NCBI GenBank assembly: GCA_020073485.1
Contig: JAIQFB010000013.1
Span: forward strand, 62,001-126,000
DNA length: 64,000 bases
Direction of reading: 5' to 3'
Source of the DNA: Terriglobia bacterium
GTDB taxonomy: Bacteria; Acidobacteriota; Terriglobia; Acidiferrales; UBA7541
Part shown: piece by piece, positions 16,139 through 25,189 of the stretch
Layout: each line of letters starts with the position of its first letter
How positions within the stretch are numbered: position 1 is the stretch's first letter
Program-made: the position numbers and the translations under genes
The notes under the pieces: generated by a model
Seen by the model: the letters and a program-made list of their open reading frames with translations, nothing else
Told to the model about the DNA's origin: nothing
The model's database searches: none

Positions 16139-16479
16139 CTATTTCTTCCAGCGAAATTTCAAGCTGTGGATGCGCAGTTTCACGTCCGCGATTCCAAATG
16201 CACAATTCGACTTAGGGAATTGCGTTCTATTCTCGAGATTTGAAATTTCAAATTTGGGATTTCAAATTTCCACCTCAAAAATCGCATCGCTGCCTGTTCA
16301 CGCACTTTCCTCCGCAACGCAAAACGCTTCCTCCGCGCTGTTGACTTTGACGAGCAGGGGCACGCAATTTTCCGTTGGGAGGAAATTTGGAATGCGTTAC
16401 GCTGTACAACTTCGGGCCGGCGGAAAATTCATCGGGCAGGTCCGGAGAACGAATTCTCATCGCGTACTCGGGGGATCGA
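16139..16479. other. Intergenic region with AT-rich perfect palindrome
   Basis: A perfect 16-bp palindrome ATTTGAAATTTCAAAT lies at 16238-16253 and a partial repeat of it (ATTTCAAATTT) follows at 16259. The frame of the next gene is open back to 16375 but shows no export signal or homologous features there. Nothing else was recognised. Confidence 0.5.
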
Positions 16480-17778
16480 GTGAGCCGCTGGTTTTTAATC
16501 GCAGGTTTAAGTGTTTTGACAGTTGGAGCCGTTGTTGACGCAGAAGCGGTTCATGTTCGCCGCGCCGCGGAGCGCGCCTTCCAGGATCAGGCGAGCCTTG
16601 CGGCGGCCGACGCGGCACACACTCGCGCGCAAGTCGTGCTGTATTCCGAAAACCGCGTGTCTCCAGGAAAAACATTCACGGATTCGCTGAAGATGTACGG
16701 AGTCGAACCCGCCGCGATCGCCGCCATCGTCGGATCAGCGCAGCCGGTCTACGATCTGCGCCACGTGCGCGCCGGCAACCGCCTGTTCATCGGACGATCG
16801 GTGACCGGCGAATTGCGCGGCCTGCGTTACCAGATCGATCCGGGCAAGATGCTGGACGTGAAATCCGCCGGACCGGGATTTGCCGCGGCGATCAGCGAAA
16901 TTCCTTCGCGCACCCAGGCGGAAACGATCAGCGGGCAAATTCGCGATTCCTTGTTCAACGCCGTGGCAGATGCCGGCGAGTCGCCCGAGCTGGCTTATCG
17001 CCTCGCGCAGATCTTCGGCTACGACCTGGATTTCTATACCGATCCGCGGCACGGTGACACCTTCCGCGTGGTCGTCGAAAAGACAAAATATCTGGACGGC
17101 AAGACCGCAGGATACGGGCGCATCCTCGCCGCGGAGTACGACAATGACGGGCATCCCTACCAGGCGCTGCTGTTTCACGATCCCGCCGGAAATCCCGCGT
17201 ACTATTCGCCCGACGGCAAGTCCTTGCAGAAAGCGTTCCTGCGCTCGCCCTTGAAATTCGCCGCGCCCATCACGTCCCATTTTTCGCTTAGCCGGTTCCA
17301 TCCGATCCTGAAAACCTACCGCCCGCATCTGGGCATTGATTACGGAGCGCCCACCGGCACGCCTGTGCAGACCATCGGCGCGGGCCGCGTGGTTTTCGCC
17401 GGGCGCAAGGGCGGCGACGGCAACATGGTTCACATCGCGCACTCCAACGGCTATGAAACGATGTACCTGCACCTGTCGCGCATCCTGGTGCGCGCCGGTG
17501 CGCGCGTCCAGTTGGGGCAGACGATTGGCCTCGTCGGCATGACGGGCCTGGCTACCGGGCCGCATCTCGATTTTCGCATCCTGCAGCACGGCGAATTCCG
17601 CAACTTTCTGGCGCTGCACCTGCCGCCATCGGATCCGGTCGCGCGCCGCGATTGGGATTCATTCGCGTCGCTGCGCGATCAATGGGTGCCGCTGCTGACC
17701 GCCGCGCCCGAAGCGCACACGGCGATGGCCCAGCCCGCCGAATCGTCCCCCGCGCTCATGTCCACCGGCAGCCGGTAA
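16480..17778 (+). CDS. Membrane-anchored M23-family metallopeptidase homolog
   Basis: With the GTG at 16480 (CGGGGGA upstream) the protein has 432 residues and starts with a membrane anchor (WFLIAGLSVLTVGAVV). A middle region (SLKMYGVEPAAIAAIV, then VRAGNRLFI) resembles the regulatory N-domains of peptidoglycan endopeptidases. The C-terminal M23/LytM domain has HLGIDYG (His about 283, Asp about 287). The second motif reads GPHLDF where the family usually has HxH, so an aspartate replaces the second histidine, normally a zinc ligand. It may use Asp or be a non-catalytic regulator. It follows a transpeptidase gene and probably serves cell-wall remodelling. Confidence 0.82.
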   Translation: MSRWFLIAGLSVLTVGAVVDAEAVHVRRAAERAFQDQASLAAADAAHTRAQVVLYSENRVSPGKTFTDSLKMYGVEPAAIAAIVGSAQPVYDLRHVRAGNRLFIGRSVTGELRGLRYQIDPGKMLDVKSAGPGFAAAISEIPSRTQAETISGQIRDSLFNAVADAGESPELAYRLAQIFGYDLDFYTDPRHGDTFRVVVEKTKYLDGKTAGYGRILAAEYDNDGHPYQALLFHDPAGNPAYYSPDGKSLQKAFLRSPLKFAAPITSHFSLSRFHPILKTYRPHLGIDYGAPTGTPVQTIGAGRVVFAGRKGGDGNMVHIAHSNGYETMYLHLSRILVRAGARVQLGQTIGLVGMTGLATGPHLDFRILQHGEFRNFLALHLPPSDPVARRDWDSFASLRDQWVPLLTAAPEAHTAMAQPAESSPALMSTGSR

Positions 17779-17895
17779 TTCGGCTTCTCATAGTTAACTC
17801 GCTTAGAGAGTGATTCATTCACGCCAGGGCGCCGAAGCTCGCAGGGCTGCTCCTGGTAGCGCAGGCTTCAGAGGGTGCGGAGCACCTCATAACGC

Positions 17896-17984
17896 CATCA
17901 TTTCGAGGCGTGTTTTTCGCCGAGGAATCCCTCTTTTCCCGAGCTTTGGTCGAAGAGGGATTCCTCGCTTCGCTCGGAATGACG
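17896..17984. repeat. Palindromic repeat family 3, copy 2
   Basis: The right arm AAGAGGGATTCCTCGCTTCG with GCTCGGAATGACG is almost identical to the copy at 60928-61016; the left arm is CATTTCGAGG followed by GAGGAATCCCTCTT. The surrounding 17779-18078 holds no gene. Confidence 0.8.
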
Positions 17985-18078
17985 AAAAGTAGAAGGTCTT
18001 TCGCACACTGTTCATTCCGCGCGGTCTGAATTTCGCACGCGCAAAATCTAAACCGTTCAGGCTGAAGCCCACGCTACC

Positions 18079-18112
18079 AAAAAAAGGCGGCCCGATGTCT
18101 CGGGCCGCCTTT
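18079..18112 (-). terminator. Terminator of korAB
   Basis: GGCGGCCCG (18086-18094) and CGGGCCGCC (18101-18109) form a 9-bp stem. Seven A at 18079-18085 give a U7 tail on the leftward transcript, which fits the korB gene ending at 18150. On the plus strand only three T follow. Confidence 0.88.
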
Positions 18113-18149
18113 GAAAGTTAGATGCGGAACGTTTGAACCAGCGAGCTGT

Positions 18150-19178
18150 CTACCGGACTTCCCAGGTATCGCCGGAACGCAGCAGCTTGGAGAGGTCTCC
18201 CGGGCCGCGCTTGGCGATGACATCCTGAATTTGCTTGGCCATCACGTCCTCGTAGCGGTCGCGATCCCAGGAACGCAGCACGCCGATGGGAGTGGGGAAG
18301 CCGGGCTTTTCTTCCATCTGCGCGAGCAGGAAGGCGTAAGCCGGATTCGGGTGGTGCTCGTCGTGAACCAGGATGTCCTTTTCGGTGAGTCCGTTGCCGT
18401 TGCCTAGGTGCACGACTTCGGTTTCCATGCCATTGAGGCGGATGCCCTTGTCGCGGTTCTTGCCGAAGATCAGGGGCTTGCCGTGCTCGAGCTGCACGAC
18501 GTGTTCGCTGCGCGCTTCTTTTTCCGTCAGGTCGAACCACGCGCCGTCGTTAAAGATGTTGCAGTTCTGGAGGATTTCCACGTAGGCCGAGCCGCTGTGC
18601 GCCGCGGTCTTGCGCAGCGTGTCTTTCAGGTGCTGCTGGAACACGTCCACGGAGCGCGCGACGAACGAGGTGTCTGCGCCAATGACCAGGGCCAACGGAT
18701 TGAACGGCCGGTCGGTGGTGCCGAACGGGGTGGATTTTGTTTTCTTGCCGAATTCCGAAGTGGGCGAGTACTGCCCTTTCGTCAATCCGTAAATCTTATT
18801 GTTGAACATCAGCACCTTGATGCCGACGTTGCGCCGCAGCATGTGGATGGTGTGGTTGCCGCCGATGGCGAGCGAGTCGCCGTCGCCGGTCGCCAGCCAC
18901 ACTTCGAGTTCGGGATGCGAGATCTTCACGCCCGTGGCCACCGCGGGCCCGCGGCCGTGAATCGTGTGAAAGCCGTAGGTGTTCATGTAATACGGGAAGC
19001 GGCTCGAGCAGCCGATTCCGGAAATCACCACGAACTTTTCCCGCGGAATCCCCAGTTCAGGGAACACGCTCTGCACGGCGGAGAGAATCGCGTAATCTCC
19101 ACACCCAGGACACCAGCGGACTTCCTGGTCCGTCTGAAAATCCTTTTTCGTAAGTACTGGAATCGTCGCCGTCGTCAT
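18150..19178 (-). CDS. korB: 2-oxoacid:ferredoxin oxidoreductase, beta (TPP) subunit
   Basis: A 342-residue thiamine-diphosphate subunit. Motifs visible are WCPGCGDYAI near residue 22, the TPP/Mg site ATGDGDSLAIGGNHTIH, and NNKIYGLTKGQYSPTS. With the alpha-gamma subunit it oxidises a 2-oxoacid (most likely 2-oxoglutarate) with CoA, passing electrons to ferredoxin. It is the second gene of a two-gene operon, 30 bases after korA, closed by a strong terminator. 2-oxoglutarate rather than pyruvate is inferred from the two-subunit layout; it cannot be proved from sequence by eye. Confidence 0.9.
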   Translation of the reverse strand: MTTATIPVLTKKDFQTDQEVRWCPGCGDYAILSAVQSVFPELGIPREKFVVISGIGCSSRFPYYMNTYGFHTIHGRGPAVATGVKISHPELEVWLATGDGDSLAIGGNHTIHMLRRNVGIKVLMFNNKIYGLTKGQYSPTSEFGKKTKSTPFGTTDRPFNPLALVIGADTSFVARSVDVFQQHLKDTLRKTAAHSGSAYVEILQNCNIFNDGAWFDLTEKEARSEHVVQLEHGKPLIFGKNRDKGIRLNGMETEVVHLGNGNGLTEKDILVHDEHHPNPAYAFLLAQMEEKPGFPTPIGVLRSWDRDRYEDVMAKQIQDVIAKRGPGDLSKLLRSGDTWEVR

Positions 19179-19208
19179 TTTTCTGGTCTCCAGATTTTCT
19201 ATCGGGCC

Positions 19209-21065
19209 TTAGCCCAGGATTTCTTCGATCTTTCCTTCGATTTCCGATTGCTTGAAGGGCTGGCCCTGAATCTTGTTGTAGCCTTGTGCGTCCACCAGGA
19301 ATTTTGCGCGCAGGATCATCGATAGCTGGCCCATGTTCATTTCGGGGACTAGCACCTGGCGGTAGCGTCCCATCACTTCGCCGAGGTTCTTCGGCAGGGG
19401 ATTCAGGTGCCGCAGATGCACGTGGCCGATGCGATGTCCTTTGGCGCGAGCCGCCTTGAGCCCCGCGGTAATGGCGCCGTAGGTCGAGCCCCAGGCGACG
19501 ATCAGCAGATCGCCGTCGGGATCGCCGGCCGGAACCACATCCGGAATGTCCTGGGCGATGCCTTCGACTTTGGCCGCGCGGATTCGAACCATCTTTTCGT
19601 GGTTCATGGGCTCGTAGTTGACGTTACCGGTGACGTCCTGCTTCTCGATGCCGCCGATGCGGTGTTCGAGTCCCGGCGTCCCCGGAATGGCCCACGGACG
19701 AGCCAGAGTCTGGGGATCGCGTTTGTAGGGAAGGAATCCGACCGGGTCGGTGGCAAATTTCACCTGAATTCCGGGGATCTCGTCCACATTCGGAATGCGC
19801 CAGGGCTCGGCGCCATTGGCCAAATATCCGTCGGAAAGCACGATAACGGGAATCATGTACTTCAGCGCAATGCGGCAGGCTTCCACGGCCACCCAGAAGC
19901 AGTCACCCGGCGTAGACGCCGCGATCACCGGAATCGGCGCTTCCGAGTTGCGTCCAAACATGGCTTGCAGCAGGTCGGCCTGCTCGGTCTTGGTTGGAAG
20001 TCCGGTGGAGGGGCCGCCGCGCTGGATGTCGCAAATCACCACGGGCAATTCGGTCATGATGGCCAGGCCCATGGCTTCGGTCTTCAGAGCCATGCCGGGG
20101 CCGGAAGTGGTCGTGAGCGCGAGAGAGCCGGAGTAGGCGGCGCCTATGGCTGAGGTGATGGCCGCAATTTCATCTTCGGCCTGGAAGGTCATCACGCCGA
20201 AATTCTTGTACATGGAAAGTTCGTGCAGAATGTCGGACGCCGGAGTGATGGGATAGGAGCCGAGGAAGAGCGGAAGGCCCGCCTTCTGCGACGCCGCCAC
20301 GAATCCCATGGCCAGCGCCTGATTTCCGCTGAGGTTTCGGTACGTGCCGGGAGTCAGCTTGGCGGGCGGGATTTCGTAGCTGACCTGGAACGCTTCGGTC
20401 GCTTCGCAATAGTTGTAGCCCGCGCGCATGGCCATCTTGTTGGCTTCCACCAGCAAGGGCTTGGTCTTGAACTTATCCTCGATCCATTTGTAGGTCAGGT
20501 CCATCGTGCGGTTGTAAAGCCAGTAGGACATGCCCAGGGCGAAGAAATTTTTGCAGCGGTCCATGGACTTGGCATCGAGGCCCAGTTCCGCCAGCGCCGC
20601 GCGCGTCAGCCGCTCCAGGTCCACCGCGAACAAACGGTAGCCGTCGAGCGAATGATCTTCGAGCGGGTTCGAGGCGACGTCCGCCTTGCGCAGGTCGGCG
20701 ACGGTAAAGGCATCGCGATTCACGATCAGGATGCCGTTCATCTTCAGATCTTTGATATTGGTCTTGAGCGCGGCCGGGTTCATGGCCACCAGCACGTCCA
20801 CCGAATCGCCTGGTGTGAAGACATCGCTCGAAGAGAACTGAATTTGGAATCCGCTAACGCCCGGGAGAGTCCCGGCAGGGGCGCGAATTTCGGCGGGGTA
20901 ATCGGGGAACGTAGCGAGGTCATTTCCGTACAGCGCTACGGTATTGGTGAATTGACTTCCGGTAATCTGCATTCCGTCGCCCGAGTCGCCGCAAAAGCGG
21001 AGAACGGCTTTATCGATGACTTCGCGCTTGTGCACGCGGACGACTGGGTCCGTAATGGTAGCCAT
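19209..21065 (-). CDS. korA: 2-oxoacid:ferredoxin oxidoreductase, fused gamma-alpha subunit
   Basis: A 618-residue protein. Residues about 15-195 are the gamma domain (VLRFCGDSGDGMQITGSQFT); residues about 235-618 are the pyrimidine-binding alpha domain (FLGSYPITPASDILHELS, QAEDEIAAITSAIGAAYSG, TTTSGPGMALKTEAMGLA). The N-terminal gamma fusion is the standard layout of KorA-type enzymes, which partner a single beta subunit. It lies upstream of korB in the same transcript. The enzyme links the TCA cycle to ferredoxin and works in aerobes and anaerobes. Confidence 0.9.
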   Translation of the reverse strand: MATITDPVVRVHKREVIDKAVLRFCGDSGDGMQITGSQFTNTVALYGNDLATFPDYPAEIRAPAGTLPGVSGFQIQFSSSDVFTPGDSVDVLVAMNPAALKTNIKDLKMNGILIVNRDAFTVADLRKADVASNPLEDHSLDGYRLFAVDLERLTRAALAELGLDAKSMDRCKNFFALGMSYWLYNRTMDLTYKWIEDKFKTKPLLVEANKMAMRAGYNYCEATEAFQVSYEIPPAKLTPGTYRNLSGNQALAMGFVAASQKAGLPLFLGSYPITPASDILHELSMYKNFGVMTFQAEDEIAAITSAIGAAYSGSLALTTTSGPGMALKTEAMGLAIMTELPVVICDIQRGGPSTGLPTKTEQADLLQAMFGRNSEAPIPVIAASTPGDCFWVAVEACRIALKYMIPVIVLSDGYLANGAEPWRIPNVDEIPGIQVKFATDPVGFLPYKRDPQTLARPWAIPGTPGLEHRIGGIEKQDVTGNVNYEPMNHEKMVRIRAAKVEGIAQDIPDVVPAGDPDGDLLIVAWGSTYGAITAGLKAARAKGHRIGHVHLRHLNPLPKNLGEVMGRYRQVLVPEMNMGQLSMILRAKFLVDAQGYNKIQGQPFKQSEIEGKIEEILG

Positions 21066-21406
21066 GTCTTATTAAGACTCCAATCCTGGATTATATTTTT
21101 AAACCACCCGGTATGCCCCAAGAAGGATCCTGTTTCGCCGGGCTGGTCGCAGTGGCGACAGCCCGTACCCGTTTCGCCGGGCCCCAACTTCGGCCCGCAC
21201 CCGCGCAAGCAAAAAGCAAAGTTCCCCAGAGGGCTTCCAATTAGAAAGCATAACATATTGACCGTAGCTGTGTAACGGGAACGCAAAAGTTCCGTGTCGC
21301 TAATTGAACATTGGCGAAGAAAACGTTTTGGAATAGAACGCGTTGGCGGAGGTGCGGTGGATTTGCCGCCGCCGGGGGCGGTAAAGAAAAAAATCGCGCA
21401 AAGGTG
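21066..21406. other. Divergent korA/lexA intergenic region
   Basis: About 340 bases with no gene. A short repeated segment GTTTCGCCGGGC occurs twice (near 21131 and 21171). An AT-rich patch just upstream of korA (21067-21105) probably contains its promoter, but no clear pair of boxes was found. Confidence 0.4.
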
Positions 21407-21436
21407 TTGATTTTTCGCTTTTACTTCGCCTATGAT
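21407..21436 (+). promoter_or_regulatory. Probable lexA promoter
   Basis: TTGATT at 21407-21412, an 18-base spacer and TATGAT at 21431-21436 fit a sigma70 promoter giving a leader of about 20 bases. I see no CTGT-N8-ACAG or GAAC-N4-GTTC SOS box overlapping it, so the LexA site in this lineage must differ or lie elsewhere. Confidence 0.55.
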
Positions 21437-21461
21437 GTGCGTGCCCAGCAAGGAGCGATCG

Positions 21462-22088
21462 ATGACATTGACGAAGCGGCAAAAGGAAGTCCTGGATTTT
21501 CTGGTCGGCTTTCACAACAAGCACGGCTACTCGCCAAGCTTTGAGGAAATCGCGCGCTCGCTGAAACTGACTTCGCTGGCCACCGTGCACAAGCACATCA
21601 CCACGCTGGAGCGCAAAGGCTTCGTGCGGCGCGGCTACAACCAGAGCCGGTCGATTGAAGTGATGCAGCTACCGAAGCCGGTGCGCGAGCAGGTGCACGA
21701 CCGCAACTCCGCCATCGAATTGCCGATGATGGGACGCATCGCCGCGGGCCGTCCGCTTGAAGCCGTGCAGGACAACGAAACCCTTTCGCTCGGCGAATTC
21801 GCTCGCTCGGACAAAACATTCGTGCTGCAAGTGCGCGGCAGTTCCATGATCGACGATCATATTCTGAACGGCGATTACGTGGTGATCGAGCCGACGCAAG
21901 TCGCCAATCCCGGAGAAATCGTCGTCGCGCTGGTGAACAACGACGAAGCCACGCTAAAGCGCTACTACCGCGAACCGGGCGGGAAAATCCGCCTGCAGCC
22001 CGCGAACTCGGAAATGGCGCCTATCTTTGTTTCGGCGAATGACGTGAAGATCCAGGGGCGCGTCGTGGGCGTGCTGCGGAAATATTAA
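21462..22088 (+). CDS. lexA: SOS repressor LexA
   Basis: A 208-residue LexA. The winged helix-turn-helix is at the N-terminus (TLTKRQKEVLDFL, YSPSFEEIARSLKLTSLATV). An Ala-Gly cleavage bond is in GRIAAGRP near residue 94, the catalytic serine in VRGSSMIDD near 125 and the lysine in EATLKRYY near 165. It represses DNA-damage genes and cleaves itself when RecA filaments form. Start 21462 is set by AAGGAG seven bases upstream rather than the ATG at 21432. A second LexA-like repressor with an XRE head is encoded at 6280. Confidence 0.95.
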   Translation: MTLTKRQKEVLDFLVGFHNKHGYSPSFEEIARSLKLTSLATVHKHITTLERKGFVRRGYNQSRSIEVMQLPKPVREQVHDRNSAIELPMMGRIAAGRPLEAVQDNETLSLGEFARSDKTFVLQVRGSSMIDDHILNGDYVVIEPTQVANPGEIVVALVNNDEATLKRYYREPGGKIRLQPANSEMAPIFVSANDVKIQGRVVGVLRKY

Positions 22089-22206
22089 ATTTTCCCCGAG
22101 TTGTTCGTTCAGCCTGGGCACGCGTTCCAGATCGAATCATCGAAAATCTGTTGCGCTCATCGCACGATTCTTGTAGTGTTCAAGACCTCAGCCGGGCTCC
22201 CAGCCC

Positions 22207-22317
22207 GTGTTACTTAAAGGAACACCACGCCCGTATTTTTATCCGTTCCAAATGTGTGCAGAGCGATACAGTAATTTGCACCCCGGTCTGCACCGGCTTC
22301 TACTTAAGGTGTTCTTG
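22207..22317 (+). promoter_or_regulatory. Possible structured leader of bactofilin gene
   Basis: GTGTT (22207-22211) can pair with AACAC (22221-22225), but the same segment GAACACC (22220-22226) can instead pair with GGTGTTC (22308-22314) just before the ribosome site at about 22321-22327. A CCGG/CCGG hairpin lies between. Mutually exclusive stems suggest post-transcriptional control; this is inference from hand-found pairings only. Confidence 0.3.
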
Positions 22318-22336
22318 ACCGAGGAGGCCAAGACGA

Positions 22337-22909
22337 ATGTGGGGAAACAAAAAACCAGATACACCGCAACCGACGACCGCTCAAGCTCCGGCACCACCAG
22401 CACCGGTAGCAAAGCCGGCTTCGGCAAAAACGGAGGGAATAGCCATGAGCACTGATGCCATGCGTCCGCTAAGCACTTCACCGTCCGGTTCAACCGCACG
22501 GCTCGGTGCCAGCTTGCATGTGAAGGGCGAAATATCCGGGAACGAAGACCTGCATATTGACGGCAGCGTCGAAGGGCTTGTTCAGCTCGAAGACCGCAAG
22601 CTGACCGTGGGCGCCAGCGCCAAGCTGACCGCCGACGTGGTGGCTCGCGAAGTCGTCGTGTATGGCAGCGTGAAGGGCAATCTGCGGGCCCGCGACCGCA
22701 TCGAAATCAAGAAGGATGGGTCGGTGGTTGGGGACCTCACCACCGCGCGCATCATGATTGAGGACGGCGCGTACTTCAAGGGCTCGATCGAGATCGATCG
22801 GTCGGCTTCCTCGAGCGACACCGACCTCGAAAAGCCTTCGTACACGCGAGCCTCGACGGTCTCGGCCGCGACGACTCCGGCGCACGTGCCGGCGAAGTCA
22901 TCCACCTAG
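22337..22909 (+). CDS. Bactofilin-family cytoskeletal protein
   Basis: A 190-residue protein with a disordered Pro/Ala-rich head (residues 1-50), a bactofilin core of repeating short beta strands (ASLHVKGEISGNEDLHIDGS, then GLVQLEDRKLTVG, VVVYGSVKGNL, IEIKKDGSVVGDL) and a Ser/Thr-rich tail. Bactofilins polymerise without nucleotide into filaments at the membrane and help set cell shape or position cell-wall enzymes. GAGGAGG lies about nine bases before the ATG. The gene stands alone after lexA. Confidence 0.88.
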   Translation: MWGNKKPDTPQPTTAQAPAPPAPVAKPASAKTEGIAMSTDAMRPLSTSPSGSTARLGASLHVKGEISGNEDLHIDGSVEGLVQLEDRKLTVGASAKLTADVVAREVVVYGSVKGNLRARDRIEIKKDGSVVGDLTTARIMIEDGAYFKGSIEIDRSASSSDTDLEKPSYTRASTVSAATTPAHVPAKSST

Positions 22910-23195
22910 ATTAGTTCTGAGTCTTTTGCGCCCGCCCGCGGTGCCGCGCCCTGACGCGTCGCACCGCGCGGCGACCGGCGTGCTGCCTGCGATTTGTCTT
23001 TCCAGGCATTTCTACTTTTCCGCTTCGCGCCCCCGCGCCGTTGTGCTAACGTACCCCACGTATGCTCCTGATTCGGCGTAATCCGCGCCTGTGGCCTTGT
23101 TTCTGCGCCTGTTGTAGCGACTGCAACCGGAGATGGCGGCCTGTGCGGGGAATCGGGCAGTAATCGAGTTTCTTGAACCAGGGATTCTTCAGCGG
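22910..23195. other. Intergenic region leading to orphan terminator
   Basis: No coding frame is convincing. A hairpin TTGTAG/CTGCAA lies at about 23112-23126. A TATGCT at 23061 could be a -10 element, but no -35 stands at correct spacing. The region may be an independent small RNA or the leader of cysK. Confidence 0.35.
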
Positions 23196-23224
23196 CCTGC
23201 GATCTCCAGATTGCAGGTTTTTTT
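23196..23224 (+). terminator. Strong intrinsic terminator 133 bases upstream of cysK
   Basis: CCTGCGATC (23196-23204), loop TCCA and GATTGCAGG (23209-23217) form a 9-bp stem followed by seven T. It lies 287 bases after bactofilin and 133 before cysK, so it ends the bactofilin mRNA, a separate small RNA, or an attenuated cysK leader. Confidence 0.85.
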
Positions 23225-23313
23225 GTTTGCGGGGCCGGGAAATGCGCGCCGGAGGCCAGGAATCAGTGAATCGGTGCATGCGAACCAGTGACGGATGGAC
23301 TTGTGCGGGATAA

Positions 23314-23331
23314 GGGTTCTTACGGGAACCC
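23314..23331 (+). promoter_or_regulatory. Hairpin upstream of cysK ribosome site
   Basis: GGGTTC (23314-23319) pairs with GAACCC (23326-23331). It ends about 15 bases before the AAGGAA ribosome site of cysK, and so could modulate translation start. Confidence 0.4.
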
Positions 23332-23356
23332 CGCTTCCGATAAAAAGGAAATTAAA

Positions 23357-24325
23357 ATGAAAATCGCAAACGATATTACCGAACTGATAGGGAACACGCC
23401 GCTGGTGCGGTTGAATAAGGTTTCGGCCGGCAGCAAGGCCACGTTGCTGGCCAAACTCGAAGGGTTCAATCCGAATGCCAGCGTCAAGGACCGCATCGGG
23501 GTCAGCCTGATCGCGGAAGCCGAGCGCGCCGGAAAAATCCAGCCCGGAAAGACGGTGCTTATCGAGCCGACCAGCGGCAACACGGGCATTGCTCTTGCTT
23601 TCGTGGCCGCCGTGAAGGGCTACAAGTTGATCCTGACCATGCCAGATACGATGAGCCTGGAGCGCCGCGTATTGCTCAAGGCTTTTGGCGCCGAAATCGT
23701 TCTCACTCCCGGGCCCAAAGGGATGAACGCGTCGATCCAGAAAGCGCAAGAAATCCTTGCGGTAACCCCGAACGGCCACATCCTGCAGCAATTTGATAAT
23801 CCGGCAAATCCCAAGATTCATTTTGAGACCACCGGCCCGGAAATCTGGAACGACACCGACGGCAAGGTCGACGTCCTCATTTCCGGCGTCGGGACGGGCG
23901 GCACAATTACCGGAGTCTGCGAATATATCAAGCCGAAGAAGCCTTCCTTTAAGGCCATCGCCGTGGAGCCCACGGAAAGTCCGGTGCTTTCCGGAGGGGC
24001 GCCGTCACCGCACAAGATTCAGGGGATCGGCGCGGGATTTGTGCCCAAGATTTTGCGGACCGATTACATTGATGAGGTGGTTCAAGTATCGAGCCCCGAT
24101 GCGGTCGAAATGGCGCGCCGGCTGGCCCTGGAAGAGGGCCTGCTCGTGGGAATTTCCTCGGGAGCGGCGGTGGTTGCCGCGCTGCGCGTCGCCGGTCGCG
24201 AAGAAAACGCCGGCAAACTCATTGTGGTGGTATTGCCGGACTATGGAGAACGCTACTTAACAAGCATTTTGTTTGAAAACCTGACCAACGAAGCGCGCGC
24301 CATGACCGCTGCCGCGGGGCAGTGA
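23357..24325 (+). CDS. cysK: Cysteine synthase A (O-acetylserine sulfhydrylase)
   Basis: A 322-residue PLP enzyme making cysteine from O-acetylserine and sulfide. The PLP lysine is in NASVKDRIG (Lys44), the phosphate/substrate loop in [12 protein letters not shown], and the glycine-rich cofactor loop in [11 protein letters not shown]. Start 23357 has AAGGAA six bases upstream. The next gene, cysE, makes its substrate and begins 12 bases after the stop, so the two form an operon and the proteins probably form the cysteine synthase complex. Confidence 0.95.
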   Translation: MKIANDITELIGNTPLVRLNKVSAGSKATLLAKLEGFNPNASVKDRIGVSLIAEAERAGKIQPGKTVLIEPTSGNTGIALAFVAAVKGYKLILTMPDTMSLERRVLLKAFGAEIVLTPGPKGMNASIQKAQEILAVTPNGHILQQFDNPANPKIHFETTGPEIWNDTDGKVDVLISGVGTGGTITGVCEYIKPKKPSFKAIAVEPTESPVLSGGAPSPHKIQGIGAGFVPKILRTDYIDEVVQVSSPDAVEMARRLALEEGLLVGISSGAAVVAALRVAGREENAGKLIVVVLPDYGERYLTSILFENLTNEARAMTAAAGQ

Positions 24326-24336
24326 CGGGAAATCCG

Positions 24337-25044
24337 ATGGGTTCATCCTTGCATACGGTACGAGAGGAAGTTGCGTCGATCCTGGAACGCGACCCGGCGG
24401 CCAAATCGCGGCTGGAAGTCCTGCTGTGTTACTCGGGCTTGCATGCGGTCGTCTTCTACCGATTTACGCACTGGCTTTGGAACCGCAATTTCCGGCTACT
24501 GGCCCGATGGCTCTCCCAGGTCGCGCGGTTCCTGACGGGCATCGAGATTCATCCGGCCGCGCAAATCGGGCGCCGATTGTTCATCGATCATGGTATGGGC
24601 GTGGTGATCGGTGAAACCGCGATTGTCGGCGAAGACGTAACGATCTATCAGGGCGCGACGCTCGGCGGCACGGGCAAGGAAAAGCTCAAACGGCATCCTA
24701 CTCTCGGTAACGGAGTCGTCGTCGGCGCCGGGGCCAAAATCCTCGGCAACATAATGGTCGGAAACGATTGCCGGATTGGCGCCGGCTCGGTGGTGCTGCG
24801 CGATGTCCCCGAAGGTTCGACCGTCGTAGGCGTGCCGGGACATATTGTTCTGCGGCACGGCCAACGCGTCATTCTCACCGACCCGAAGCAGATCAGCGAT
24901 CCTCTTTCCGATGCCTTAGCCGCCGTGGCCACTCACGTCAAAGATTTGCGGGAGCGGGTTCACAAGCTGGAGGGAAACCAGACGCCCGAGCCGCGCACTC
25001 CCGAAGAACTGCAGGCTGTTATTGAGATGGATTATCAGATATAA
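24337..25044 (+). CDS. cysE: Serine O-acetyltransferase
   Basis: A 235-residue enzyme with the N-terminal helical SAT domain ([20 protein letters not shown]) and the left-handed beta-helix of hexapeptide repeats ([59 protein letters not shown]). It acetylates serine using acetyl-CoA. The ATG at 24337 has GGGAAA upstream; a GTG at 24322 overlapping the cysK stop is an alternative. The C-terminus ends in Ile, as the CysK-binding tails of this family do. Confidence 0.93.
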   Translation: MGSSLHTVREEVASILERDPAAKSRLEVLLCYSGLHAVVFYRFTHWLWNRNFRLLARWLSQVARFLTGIEIHPAAQIGRRLFIDHGMGVVIGETAIVGEDVTIYQGATLGGTGKEKLKRHPTLGNGVVVGAGAKILGNIMVGNDCRIGAGSVVLRDVPEGSTVVGVPGHIVLRHGQRVILTDPKQISDPLSDALAAVATHVKDLRERVHKLEGNQTPEPRTPEELQAVIEMDYQI

Positions 25045-25122
25045 AAGTGCCTCCGTAATTTCATGCGGCGGCTCAGCTGACGCGCCGACTTCCAGTTCCT
25101 GGGCCGTCAGGAATGCATTCAA

Positions 25123-25151
25123 TTGACAAAACTGATCTTACCCATTATTGT
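25123..25151 (+). promoter_or_regulatory. Promoter of rplM-rpsI
   Basis: TTGACA (25123-25128), 17-base spacer, TATTGT (25146-25151): an almost ideal housekeeping promoter 39 bases before the rplM start, fitting a highly expressed ribosomal operon. Confidence 0.85.
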
Positions 25152-25189
25152 TTACGTTTGACTATTCATGGAAAGGTGTGACTGAGCAC

